A DNA stretch of 42,877 nucleotides from Bacteroidales bacterium (GTDB lineage: Bacteria; Bacteroidota; Bacteroidia; Bacteroidales; P3): assembly GCA_024681475.1 (NCBI GenBank), contig JAILAT010000033.1, positions 1 to 42,877 on the forward strand. Reading direction: 5' to 3'. How positions within the stretch are numbered: position 1 is the first letter of the stretch; each line of letters opens with the position of its first letter. The position numbers and the translations under genes were made by a program. Shown here piece by piece: positions 34,704-42,783 of the stretch. The notes under the pieces are model-generated. The model saw only the letters and a list, made by a program, of their open reading frames with translations, ran no database searches and was not told the DNA's origin.

Positions 34704-35663
34704 TTAATTTTTATCTTTTTTGTTTTCTTCTTGTTTATCAGCGTTTTTCTTCGTCTCCCCGTCCTCCTCACTTTTTCGCTGCGCCCGGGGGTGTGTGTGC
34801 CGGTAGGTCTCTTGCATATACTGTCGCGAGACATGAGTGTAGACCTCTGTGGCAGCCAAGTCGGTGTGGCCCAGCAGCTCTTTGATGGCGTTGATGTCGG
34901 CACCCTCGTTGAGCAGATGTGTCGCGAAACTGTGCCTGAAGACGTGTGGGCTGATGCGGTCGGCGTTTGAGAAAAGTGTCATGTATTTTTTCACCACCAT
35001 GGCCACATCATGCTCCTCGAATGGCATCCCGTTTTGCCGCACAAAGAAGGCTTCGGTCTCACCTACTTTTTCTCTTTTTAACGAAAAATAACATTTTATA
35101 TTGTGCAAAAGTTCATTTTCTATCGGAATAATTCTCTCCTTGTCTCGTTTCCCCAACACTTTCAGGCTCTTAGCGTGCTCGTCGAGGGATGATTCACGCA
35201 ACCCTATCAGCTCTGCGCGACGGATGCCAGTCTCATAGAGTATCCGTAGCATCAGCTGGTCGCGCTGTCCTTCAAAGTCATCGGTAAAATATTGTGAGTC
35301 ATATATTTTGCTTACCTCTTTCTCGGTAAAGGAGATGGGGAGGCGCTTAGGTGTCTTGGGTGTCGACACTTTCGCCATGACGTCGCTGCTGACAATGCCT
35401 TCACGACGCAGATATTTGAACCACGACCGCAGCACCGCGGTGTATTGTTTCAGTGTGAAGGGGCTTTTCTCCTGTTCGGCCATGAGCCATTCACGGATCT
35501 CCAAGTGGCTCACATCCTCGATGTCGGTGATTTGAAGCTTTGATTCCAAGAATGTTGCCAGCAGCCGCAGGTCGTTGCCATAAGACTCCACCGTCAGCCT
35601 CGACAGACGTCGCTCGATGGCGATGTAGTTCAAAAAGCATTCTATGGCAGCGTTGATTTTCAT
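34704..35663 (-). CDS. xerC: Tyrosine recombinase, XerC/XerD type
   Basis: The 319-residue site-specific recombinase probably resolves chromosome dimers at dif. I chose the ATG at 35663 (MKINAAIECFLNYIAIERRLS); an in-frame upstream extension overlaps spacer DNA. The N-terminal SAM-like DNA-binding domain is at about 3-90. The catalytic domain holds the full set: Arg148 (TGIRRAEL), Lys172 (GKRDKER), His240 and Arg243 (HVFRHSFATH), His266 (LGHTD) and the nucleophile Tyr275 (VYTHVS). A charged Lys/Glu-rich tail of about 30 residues follows. The gene lies in a ribosomal-protein neighbourhood, not in a mobile element, which supports a housekeeping role. XerC versus XerD cannot be told. Confidence 0.93.
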   Translation of the reverse strand: MKINAAIECFLNYIAIERRLSRLTVESYGNDLRLLATFLESKLQITDIEDVSHLEIREWLMAEQEKSPFTLKQYTAVLRSWFKYLRREGIVSSDVMAKVSTPKTPKRLPISFTEKEVSKIYDSQYFTDDFEGQRDQLMLRILYETGIRRAELIGLRESSLDEHAKSLKVLGKRDKERIIPIENELLHNIKCYFSLKREKVGETEAFFVRQNGMPFEEHDVAMVVKKYMTLFSNADRISPHVFRHSFATHLLNEGADINAIKELLGHTDLAATEVYTHVSRQYMQETYRHTHPRAQRKSEEDGETKKNADKQEENKKDKN

Positions 35664-35797
35664 GCTGCAAATATACGTATTTTTCTTGACATGTGTACCG
35701 ATTATTTTTCTTTTGTAGCCTATGTGACACGTTTTCAGCTTCCCCGAAGCCAGCATGATGCTGCTCCCCATGTCCCGTTTTGCTGCCGAAAGGCAAC

Positions 35798-35826
35798 AAA
35801 AAAAGGATTTCCTTTGGAAACCCTTT
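35798..35826 (-). terminator. Intrinsic terminator after rpsU
   Basis: On the minus strand AAAGGGTTTCC and GGAAATCCTTT form a stem around the loop AAA, with one mismatched pair, followed by a run of T. It lies between rpsU (stop 35853) and the recombinase start (35663). Confidence 0.8.
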
Positions 35827-35852
35827 CTTCTTGATGCGTTGTCGGCCGAAAC

Positions 35853-36050
35853 TTACTTGTCCAGCTGCTGCTGACGCAGGTGCTGCACATAGATGGCTTT
35901 CAGCTTCTGTTCCCGCTTGATGACGCTGGGCTTCGTGAACTTCTGACGGTCGCGGAGCTCTTTCACAACGCCGGTTTTCTCAAATTTGCGTTTGAGTTTC
36001 TTCAGTGCGCGTTCGATGTTGTCACCTTCTTTAATAGGAACTACGATCAT
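35853..36050 (-). CDS. rpsU: 30S ribosomal protein S21
   Basis: The 65-residue basic protein of the small ribosomal subunit reads MIVVPIKEGDNIERALKKLKRKFEKTG and VVKELRDRQKFTKPSVIKREQK, clear S21 signatures. It is the standard length for Bacteroidetes. It lies 61 bases after rpmB on the same strand and has its own terminator. Confidence 0.97.
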   Translation of the reverse strand: MIVVPIKEGDNIERALKKLKRKFEKTGVVKELRDRQKFTKPSVIKREQKLKAIYVQHLRQQQLDK

Positions 36051-36111
36051 GATTAATACCTCTTTCTTGTTAAGGGTTAATAAAACAGTTGTTAATTATG
36101 ACTACCAACTC

Positions 36112-36351
36112 TTAGAATTGGAAATGTCCTTCGGCGGCAGCGTCCTTGATGGCGTTCAGGACACCTTTCTTGTTGATGATACGCATACCCTTGGCCGAAA
36201 CCTTCATCGTAATCCACATATCCTCTTCAGGAATGTAGAACTTCTTGGTCTGCAGGTTGGGCTTGAAGGTTCTCTTAGTATGGATACGGGAGTGCGAAAC
36301 GTTGTTGCCCGTGATCACTTTCTTGCCGGTAATTTCACATTTTCTTGACAT
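36112..36351 (-). CDS. rpmB: 50S ribosomal protein L28
   Basis: The 79-residue protein of the large ribosomal subunit starts MSRKCEITGKKVITGNNVSHSRIHTKRTFKPNLQ, the L28 signature (CxxTGKxxxxGNNVSHSxxKTxRxFxPN). It is preceded by a Bacteroidetes-type promoter at 36418-36448. It probably shares a transcript with rpsU. Confidence 0.97.
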   Translation of the reverse strand: MSRKCEITGKKVITGNNVSHSRIHTKRTFKPNLQTKKFYIPEEDMWITMKVSAKGMRIINKKGVLNAIKDAAAEGHFQF

Positions 36352-36720
36352 CTTTTCTCTATTTTTTTGTTATTTATTCTTGAAATTATGGCCCCTTTTT
36401 GGGGGCGAAAACGGCTGCAAAAGTCACACATTTTTTCGACATGGCAAAATTTTTTCATTCCCTTTCCCCGACTTTTAATTATTTTTAACATTTCGTTAAT
36501 TGCAAATGTCATGGAAACAGCACGTTATGCAAATGCATATTTTCCATTTAACAGATTTTTTTCAGCACTTTAGCAGTGGTTTCTACCCATTTTTTTTGCT
36601 TTTTTCTGGTTGAAAAATGCGATTTTGGCCATTTCTGCGTTAACCAGATGTCTTCTTTTCCAAGTGCTCCGGCATACTGGGGGGAAGAAGATGTATATTG
36701 TGAGTTAATATATTGTCAAC
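36352..36720. promoter_or_regulatory. AT-rich divergent spacer between rpmB and mutY, with the rpmB promoter
   Basis: This 369-base spacer holds no gene. For rpmB (minus strand) TTTG at 36448-36445 is followed after 19 bases by GACTTTTG at 36425-36418, which differs from TAnnTTTG at the first base only. For mutY (plus strand) I see T-rich stretches (for example 36589-36607) but no clear promoter pair. No strong hairpin or repeat is visible otherwise. Confidence 0.6.
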
Positions 36721-37785
36721 ATGGCTTTTAGCGACACTTTGATACATTGGTATGAGGACAATGGCCGGCAGCTGCCATGGCGCGGAATAGACGACCCCTA
36801 TCGTATCTGGCTCTCGGAAATCATCCTCCAGCAGACACGTATCGAGCAGGGAATGTCTTATTATCAGCACTTTGTGACCACGTATCCCACGGTGTTCCAC
36901 CTCGCTGGGGCTTCTGAAGAGCAGGTGCTGAAAAGCTGGCAGGGCTTGGGCTATTATTCGCGGGCACGTAATCTCCATGCTGCAGCCCAACAGATTGTAG
37001 ACCAGTTTAATGGCATCTTTCCTTCGACCTACAAGGACATCCTGGCTCTGAAAGGGGTGGGACGCTACACTGCAGCTGCCATCGCATCGTTCGCCTTCCG
37101 TTTGCCTTATCCTGTCATCGACGGCAATGTATATCGCGCCGTGGCACGCCTGTTCGATATCGCCACACCCATTGCAACCAATACTGCCTACAATGAATTT
37201 GAAGCTCTGCTGCTCAATCTGATAGACAGCGAGCGCCCTGACCTCTTCAACCATGCCATTATGGATTTCGGCTCCGTGCAATGCAAGCCACAAAACCCTA
37301 ATTGTCAGGAATGTGTATTTGCCGATAGCTGTATGGCTTTGCGTCGTGGCAAGGTGGGGTTGCTTCCCGTCAAGAGCGCCCCAACCAGAGTGAAGGACCG
37401 TTATTTCTATTATTTTGATATTATTATTAAAGACAAGTCGGGCCGTTGTTCAAGACTGATGCATCAGCGGGAAGGCAATGATATTTGGCGTGGCCTATAC
37501 GAACTGCCTCTGCTCGAGACAGCTCAGCCGTTGAGCAAAAAGGACCAACCTAAAACTTTCTCGCAATTCCTTGCCACAAAGGGAATTACAGAAGATGTCT
37601 CTCCGTTTTTTGTGGTACAATACACCCACCAGTTGACACATCGTACCATCCACGCCGACTTTTTCCGTGTTGAAGTGGATCATTTTTCTTTGCCGGAGGA
37701 CTGTAAAGAGCTTTTTGTCGCTGTGGAGGAGACAAAAAAAATGCCCGTCTCACGACTGATTGACAGATATTTGTTGCTTTTTTAG
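36721..37785 (+). CDS. mutY: A/G-specific adenine glycosylase
   Basis: MutY removes adenine mispaired with 8-oxoguanine. The 354-residue protein has catalytic Glu33 (SEIILQQTR), the helix-hairpin-helix LKGVGRYTAAAIASFAF (about 110-126), catalytic Asp134 (VIDGNVYR) and the iron-sulfur cluster ligands Cys188, Cys195, Cys198 and Cys204 with the usual 6-2-5 spacing. The C-terminal part (about 225-354) matches the NUDIX-like 8-oxoguanine recognition domain. The gene is followed by ssb after 115 bases with a separate promoter. Confidence 0.97.
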   Translation: MAFSDTLIHWYEDNGRQLPWRGIDDPYRIWLSEIILQQTRIEQGMSYYQHFVTTYPTVFHLAGASEEQVLKSWQGLGYYSRARNLHAAAQQIVDQFNGIFPSTYKDILALKGVGRYTAAAIASFAFRLPYPVIDGNVYRAVARLFDIATPIATNTAYNEFEALLLNLIDSERPDLFNHAIMDFGSVQCKPQNPNCQECVFADSCMALRRGKVGLLPVKSAPTRVKDRYFYYFDIIIKDKSGRCSRLMHQREGNDIWRGLYELPLLETAQPLSKKDQPKTFSQFLATKGITEDVSPFFVVQYTHQLTHRTIHADFFRVEVDHFSLPEDCKELFVAVEETKKMPVSRLIDRYLLLF

Positions 37786-37803
37786 AAAAATTATTTCTAC
37801 TTT

Positions 37804-37836
37804 TCTGCATTTTATGCGGATTTTTTCATATCTTTG
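37804..37836 (+). promoter_or_regulatory. Promoter of ssb
   Basis: TATCTTTG at 37829-37836 is a full match to the TAnnTTTG box. TCTG at 37804-37807 stands 21 bases upstream, one base off TTTG. The start codon of ssb is 64 bases further on. Confidence 0.65.
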
Positions 37837-37900
37837 CAGTGATTACTGTTTGGAGCTCTTGGCTCACTATTGCTTGTAACACAATGTTTAAATCTTAAAT

Positions 37901-38344
37901 ATGGTAGGAGTAAATAAAGTAATTTTGATTGGTAATCTAGGGAAAAACCCCGAGATAATCACTTTTCAACAGGAACGTGAAGATGGCTCTATGGGTGTTG
38001 TGAAGAAGGCTACTTTTCCTCTCGCCACCACGGAAGTTCACAAGAATAAAGATGGAGAACGCGTAGAGCAAACCGATTGGCACAATATTGTCTGCTGGCG
38101 CGGTTTGGCAGAAATTTCAGAGAAACTTTTGCACAAGGGGACGCAGGTCTATATCGAAGGCAAACTGCAAAGCCGTTCATGGGAAGACCGCGAGGGTAAC
38201 CGTCGCTATATCACTGAGGTTGTGGCAGAAAACTTCACCGTGCTAGGTAACCGCAACCGCCAGGAGGATAGCAATCAGAGTTCGGAGTCATTCAATGACA
38301 GCCTCGCCCCGGAGACAGCCCAAATGGGTGACCTTCCTTTCTAA
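37901..38344 (+). CDS. ssb: Single-stranded DNA-binding protein
   Basis: The 147-residue protein has an N-terminal OB fold (VNKVILIGNLGKNPE, FPLATTEV, TDWHNIVCWRGLAEISEKLLHKGTQVYIEGKLQSRSWED, about residues 3-112) and an acidic flexible tail that ends DLPF, the conserved tip used to bind replication and repair proteins. An inserted GSMGVVKKATF stretch near residue 30 is usual for Bacteroidetes Ssb. It has its own promoter and a strong terminator. Confidence 0.96.
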   Translation: MVGVNKVILIGNLGKNPEIITFQQEREDGSMGVVKKATFPLATTEVHKNKDGERVEQTDWHNIVCWRGLAEISEKLLHKGTQVYIEGKLQSRSWEDREGNRRYITEVVAENFTVLGNRNRQEDSNQSSESFNDSLAPETAQMGDLPF

Positions 38345-38382
38345 AGAGTTAACGTATCAAACATTCATGTTTCTTACATAAC

Positions 38383-38411
38383 AAAAAAAGTGCGGGCACC
38401 CGCACTTTTTT
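38383..38411. terminator. Bidirectional terminator between ssb and the YitT-family gene
   Basis: AAAAAAAGTGCGGG and CCCGCACTTTTTT form a GC-rich stem with A and T runs on either side, so it can stop transcription from both converging genes. Confidence 0.9.
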
Positions 38412-38434
38412 GTTGCTGTTCACTTTTGTGGTTC

Positions 38435-39388
38435 CTATCTCATCTCCAGCTCTTTGCGTTTTTTGTGATGCTGTAGCCAGAGGCCATACACTTCACTGAC
38501 GTTGCTGGCGGTGCTGAAAGCGTGTATGTCGTTGTTCTTCATCCAGTTGAGCAAGTTGCTGAATTCATCTTTGGTGAGCAGGGCTTCCAACTCGATGCTC
38601 TTCTCGTTGGTGTAGCCACCAATGACCTCGTAGAGGGTGCAGCCACGACCCAGCTGGTTGATAATGTATAGCCTGATGCGGTCGTAGTCCTTCGAGACGA
38701 TGCAGATGCGTTTGCGGCGGTTCAGCGAAGCGGTGAAGTAGTCGACCACCAAGCCGTTGATCCAGGTGCCGATGAGACCGATGATGACCATGCGGAAGGG
38801 GTTGATAAAGAAGGCGGTGCAGCAGATGCAGGCACCAGCGATAGACACCGAGGCACCAATGTCGAAATGAAAATATTTGTTGACGATTTTGGCCAGAATG
38901 TCAAGGCCACCGGTCGAGGCATTGATGCGGAAGAGGATGGCTTGCGCAGCGCTGAGCAGCAGCACAAAGCAGCAGAGATCAAACCAAGGGTCGCCCATGA
39001 CCGAGATGGGGTTGTTGTCGGCGTCGAGCACGGCCAGCTCCTGCCAGGGTTTCACCCAAGCCCAGAAATCGGTCAATGGGCCGAGTATCAGTGCTGTATA
39101 GACTGTCTTCACGCCAAATTCATGGTCGATCAGCAGGTAGGCCAACACCAGCAGAATGATGTTGATCACGGTGATAATCAGTGACAGGCTGACGGTGATG
39201 CCAAATTTGGCGAAGATGTTCATCAGCACGATGGAGAGACCCGAGATGGTGCCGATGATTAACTTGCTGGGAAGCAGAAAGTAGTAGACAGCTGCAGCAG
39301 TCACCATCATGCCCAAGGTCATGACGATGAGCTCTTTCCAAAATTTCCATCTCGTTGCAACCTTTAGAGTTTCAGTTATTTTAGTCAT
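38435..39388 (-). CDS. YitT-family membrane protein (YitT_membrane plus DUF2179)
   Basis: The 317-residue protein has about five or six membrane segments in residues 20-215 (VMTLGMMVTAAAVYYFLLPSKLIIGTISGLSIVLMNIF and later INASTGGLDILAKIVNKYFH, which are YitT family hallmarks). A C-terminal soluble domain (about 225-305, CIVSKDYDRIRLYIINQLGRGCTLYEVIGGYT) matches DUF2179. The function of this widespread family is not known. The gene has its own promoter about 175 bases upstream and a shared terminator with ssb. Confidence 0.93.
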   Translation of the reverse strand: MTKITETLKVATRWKFWKELIVMTLGMMVTAAAVYYFLLPSKLIIGTISGLSIVLMNIFAKFGITVSLSLIITVINIILLVLAYLLIDHEFGVKTVYTALILGPLTDFWAWVKPWQELAVLDADNNPISVMGDPWFDLCCFVLLLSAAQAILFRINASTGGLDILAKIVNKYFHFDIGASVSIAGACICCTAFFINPFRMVIIGLIGTWINGLVVDYFTASLNRRKRICIVSKDYDRIRLYIINQLGRGCTLYEVIGGYTNEKSIELEALLTKDEFSNLLNWMKNNDIHAFSTASNVSEVYGLWLQHHKKRKELEMR

Positions 39389-39563
39389 ATTCTTTGTTAT
39401 TTAGTTAATTAATGTGTTTCATGTCGGTCTGTTTTGCCATGCGCATGGCTTGGTGTGGCCATGGGACAAATGAGCCTTTTCTGTCATTGTCTTCATGTGG
39501 AAATACCATGTAACTATCAGTAATGATAAGAGTTATACAATATTTGCCTTATTGAAAACGCCG

Positions 39564-39594
39564 GCAAAAATACTAAATCTATTGATAATAGCAA
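39564..39594 (-). promoter_or_regulatory. Probable promoter of the YitT-family gene, in a 333-base spacer
   Basis: On the minus strand ATTG (39594-39591) is followed after 19 bases by TATTTTTG (39571-39564), a full match in the second box. The rest of the spacer 39389-39721 holds only this promoter and the pgi terminator. Confidence 0.6.
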
Positions 39595-39663
39595 TGTTTT
39601 TCCGACTTTTTCTTTTCGTCACTCCACTTCATCGCCCAAGGACTCAAGCTTTTCATAATAATA

Positions 39664-39699
39664 AAAAGGAGACGCGCACGCACGTGCGCGTCTCCTTTT
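39664..39699 (-). terminator. Intrinsic terminator of pgi
   Basis: AAAAGGAGACGCGCAC and GTGCGCGTCTCCTTTT form a perfect 16-bp stem around the loop GCAC. A run of T follows on the minus strand, 22 bases after the pgi stop. Confidence 0.9.
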
Positions 39700-39721
39700 A
39701 TTAATGCTTATCCGACGGCTG

Positions 39722-41056
39722 TTATTGCAACTTGTAGTTCTCGTAGCCTGGCTTGCCCATCAGGGCGAACATATTCTTTTTGTATGCCTCTACACCAGGC
39801 TGGTCGAAAGGATTGACGCCAAGTGTGTATCCACTCACGCCGCAGGCGAACTCAAAGAAATAGATCAGCTGACCTAGCACGCGTTCGTCGATATGCGGTA
39901 AGGATATCTGGAGCACAGGCACGCCGCCGTTGTGGTGAGCGATGATGGTGCCCTGCTCGGCACAGCGATTGATGTCATTCAGATGTTTGCCGACCAAGAA
40001 ATTGATGCCGTCGAGGTTTTTCTCGTCGCTGGGAATGGTCACCTCATGGAGAGGATGGTCGACGCTGATGACAGTCTCGAACATGGTGCGTTCGCCCTGC
40101 TGCACATACTGCCCCATGGAGTGAAGGTCGGTGGTGAAACTCAGGCTGTGCGGCAGGATGCCTTTGCCGTCCTTGCCTTCGCTTTCGCCGTAGAGCTGTT
40201 TCCACCATTCGCTGATGTAGCGCAGGTTGGGGACAAAATTGACCAGCATCTCCACCTTTTTGTCTTTGCGGTATAATATGTTACGGCAGGCCGCATAGAG
40301 CATGGCGGGGTTCGTCTCGGGCGTGTCTCCGTCAAGACACATCTGGCGCATTTCTTTGGCGCCCTCAAGGAGTGCGTCGATATCGTAGCCGGCCATGGCG
40401 ATGGGCAGCAGGCCTACAGGTGTGAGCACCGAGAAACGGCCTCCCACGTTGTCGGGGATCACGAAAGCGGGGTAATGCTCCTGCTGCGCGATGTCGTGCA
40501 GGGCGCCACGCTGTTTGTCGGTGATGGCGATGATGCGTTCGGCGGCGCCGGTTCTGCCGTATTTCTTTTCCAGATGTTCGCGCACAATGCGGAAAGCGAC
40601 AGCCGGTTCGGTAGTCGTGCCAGATTTGGATATCACGGCTACGGCATAGTTTTTCGTGTCAAGGAACTCTAGCAACTGATGGCAGTAGTCCTCACTCAGC
40701 GTATGGCCAGCATAGACGACTAGCGGTTTTCCGTTTGCCACATTGTTGAAAGCAAACTCGGACTGTAATGCCTCGATGACAGCGCGCGCACCCAGATAGG
40801 AGCCGCCAATGCCGATGACGACAAATGCTTCGATCTTTTGTTCGGTTGCAATCCGATGTACCTGGTTCTTGATCTCTTTTACTATGGTGGGATCCAACTC
40901 CGTAGGCAGGTTCACCCAGCCCAAAAAGTCGTTACCGGCGCCAGTGCCTTGTATCAATGTTTGTTTGGCTGCTTTTATCTCAGGCCATATTTGATTGATT
41001 TCATCTTGAGTGACTTGAGGCTCCAAACGTGCTGTATTCAGTTTTATTACGCTCAT
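39722..41056 (-). CDS. pgi: Glucose-6-phosphate isomerase
   Basis: Pgi interconverts glucose 6-phosphate and fructose 6-phosphate in glycolysis. The 444-residue length is the short form usual in Bacteroidetes and Firmicutes. Family segments are GIGGSYLGARA (83-91), the phosphate-binding SKSGTT (143-148), the signature GGRFSVLTPVGLLPIA, and GVNPFDQPGVEAYKK with the catalytic Lys near the C-terminus. It is transcribed alone: promoter box TATCTTTG at 41096-41089 and a strong terminator downstream. Confidence 0.97.
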   Translation of the reverse strand: MSVIKLNTARLEPQVTQDEINQIWPEIKAAKQTLIQGTGAGNDFLGWVNLPTELDPTIVKEIKNQVHRIATEQKIEAFVVIGIGGSYLGARAVIEALQSEFAFNNVANGKPLVVYAGHTLSEDYCHQLLEFLDTKNYAVAVISKSGTTTEPAVAFRIVREHLEKKYGRTGAAERIIAITDKQRGALHDIAQQEHYPAFVIPDNVGGRFSVLTPVGLLPIAMAGYDIDALLEGAKEMRQMCLDGDTPETNPAMLYAACRNILYRKDKKVEMLVNFVPNLRYISEWWKQLYGESEGKDGKGILPHSLSFTTDLHSMGQYVQQGERTMFETVISVDHPLHEVTIPSDEKNLDGINFLVGKHLNDINRCAEQGTIIAHHNGGVPVLQISLPHIDERVLGQLIYFFEFACGVSGYTLGVNPFDQPGVEAYKKNMFALMGKPGYENYKLQ

Positions 41057-41466
41057 ATTACTCGTTTTTTTATTGGTTATTGACGTTGCAAAGATACATA
41101 TTTTTTTTCATTCTTAGAATATTTGTCAACATAATTATTTCAGAAAGAGAATTTTTTTTCATCCAAAATGAAACAAAATGCTGATTTGGAACGTATATAG
41201 GAACAAAAAAGAAGAATTTTTTGTTAAGAAAATATTGTTGAAAAGTTTTGAGTGGTGATTTTGAAACAGATTGTAAAATAGTCAATTGCATAATAACAAG
41301 TAAGGATGGTTCGATAGGTCACGGTGCCAAATCAAAGGTAGAAATGGAGATTTTTGAAAAAAAATTTTGGGAAGTCAAAATAATGTAGTATTTTTGCAAA
41401 ATAATTAGCGTATAAAAGAAAACAATAACTTTTGTATAAACAATTATAAATTAAATTAATACAATT
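41057..41466. promoter_or_regulatory. AT-rich divergent spacer with promoters of pgi and the OmpA-family gene
   Basis: This 410-base spacer has no gene. For pgi (minus strand) TATCTTTG lies at 41096-41089. I see no clear TTTG partner for it. For the OmpA-family gene (plus strand) TTTG at 41366-41369 is followed after 19 bases by TATTTTTG at 41389-41396. That is a full match to the Bacteroidetes promoter form and gives a leader of about 65 bases. The rest is A/T-rich without strong repeats. Confidence 0.75.
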
Positions 41467-42687
41467 ATGTTGAAAAAATTATTCACAATTGGAATGTTAG
41501 TTTGTGCAATGACTTTGACCTTTGGAGTCAATGCACAAGAGGGCGAAAAGGTGTATCATCCTGTGTACCCCAACTACAGTTTCTGGAGCAACTGGCACGT
41601 TGGTATTGCCGGTGAGTACCACTATGAGGCTCATGGCTTCACCGATTGGCGTTCCGGTACGAATGCTGGTGCTATGCTTTTCTTCGAGAAAGATCTGAAC
41701 TACGTTTGGGCTGCTCGTCTGGATCTCGACTATCCTAGCATGTGGCACAATTATGATGGTCAGAGCTTTGCTACCGGCGATTACGAGCGCATCGGCAAAG
41801 TGGCTATCGATTTCAAATTGAGCCTCAACGACTGGTGGCGTGGTTACTACAACCCCGACTCGCGCTTTTCCTGGTACTTGCTGGCTAGCCTTGGTGCTGC
41901 CCTTGACTGGGACGAGTATGGTATCATCTCCCTCTATGATGGTATAGGTACCGGTATCAGCTGGGATTGCTGCAAGCACAGCACTCTCTTCCTCGAGGCC
42001 GTTACGGGTATTGTTGCTAACCCCAACAACTTCTTCACTGGTGTTTTTGATCACCACGACCTGACCATCCGCGCTGGCTGGATGTATGACTGCGGTGTTA
42101 CCAAGGCCGACAAGGAGCGCATCGCTATGCGTGCTATGCTGACCCAGGAGAACTTCGACAAGCTGCTCGCCCAGAACGAGAGCCTGACCAAAGACCTCCA
42201 GAATGCTAAAGATCGTGAGCAGAAGCTCATCAACCGTATCAACGAGCTCGAGGCCAACCAGGCTGCTAACGAGGCTAGAGTCATCAAGACCGACGATTCG
42301 CGCGTTGCTGACAGCCTCCGTCGCGTGATCGAGGGCTACGAGGCCAACAAGGGCAACTTCTACGCTCTGCCTTTCTCGGTGACCTATGCTGTTGACCAGT
42401 ACATGGTGCCTGAGGATCAGAAGGGCAAAGTGAAAGCTATTGCTGATCTTATGAAGAGCGATGATAGCTTCGACATCGAGGTGGTTGGTTACTGCGATGC
42501 TAGCGGCCCCGCTGCTTACAACCAGAAACTCTCCGAGAAACGTGCTGAGCAGGTTAAGAAACTCCTTGTGAAATATGGTGTTGCTGAGGAGCGTATCACC
42601 ACCGTTGGCAAGGGTCAGTCCGCTTCCTTCGGCGACCTCAAGAACGCTATCAACCGTCGTTCCTCTTTCTATCGCGTGAACAAATAA
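41467..42687 (+). CDS. OmpA-family outer-membrane protein
   Basis: The 406-residue protein has a signal peptide (MLKKLFTIGMLVCAMTLTFGVNAQ). An N-terminal beta-barrel fills about 25-220, rich in Trp and Tyr, followed by a coiled-coil linker (about 225-275, NFDKLLAQNESLTKDLQNAKDREQKLINRINELEA). The C-terminal OmpA domain (about 300-406) includes DIEVVGYCDASGPAAYNQKLSEKRAEQVKKLLVKYGV, with the Asp and Arg used to bind peptidoglycan. It probably links the outer membrane to the wall. A perfect-consensus promoter suggests strong expression, as is usual for major OmpA proteins. A hairpin that is also an IS end follows. Confidence 0.95.
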   Translation: MLKKLFTIGMLVCAMTLTFGVNAQEGEKVYHPVYPNYSFWSNWHVGIAGEYHYEAHGFTDWRSGTNAGAMLFFEKDLNYVWAARLDLDYPSMWHNYDGQSFATGDYERIGKVAIDFKLSLNDWWRGYYNPDSRFSWYLLASLGAALDWDEYGIISLYDGIGTGISWDCCKHSTLFLEAVTGIVANPNNFFTGVFDHHDLTIRAGWMYDCGVTKADKERIAMRAMLTQENFDKLLAQNESLTKDLQNAKDREQKLINRINELEANQAANEARVIKTDDSRVADSLRRVIEGYEANKGNFYALPFSVTYAVDQYMVPEDQKGKVKAIADLMKSDDSFDIEVVGYCDASGPAAYNQKLSEKRAEQVKKLLVKYGVAEERITTVGKGQSASFGDLKNAINRRSSFYRVNK

Positions 42688-42744
42688 TATTGCTCCAAGA
42701 TTAGATAGAAGATAGAATCTTTAAAGGGTGGCTTACATGTAATG

Positions 42745-42780
42745 AACCCCGAAAGTTGGACAAAAAACTTTCGGGGTTTT
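42745..42780 (+). terminator. Hairpin at the IS end, likely terminator after the OmpA-family gene
   Basis: AACCCCGAAAGTT and AACTTTCGGGGTT form a perfect 13-bp stem around an eight-base loop, followed by T-rich DNA. It lies 58 bases after the OmpA stop and before the transposase start. Confidence 0.8.
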
Positions 42781-42783
42781 ATT

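Noticed and set aside
34704..35663. Integrase marking a genomic island
   Set aside because: The recombinase lies in a conserved ribosomal-protein neighbourhood with no attachment-site repeats or phage genes, so it looks like a chromosomal Xer protein.
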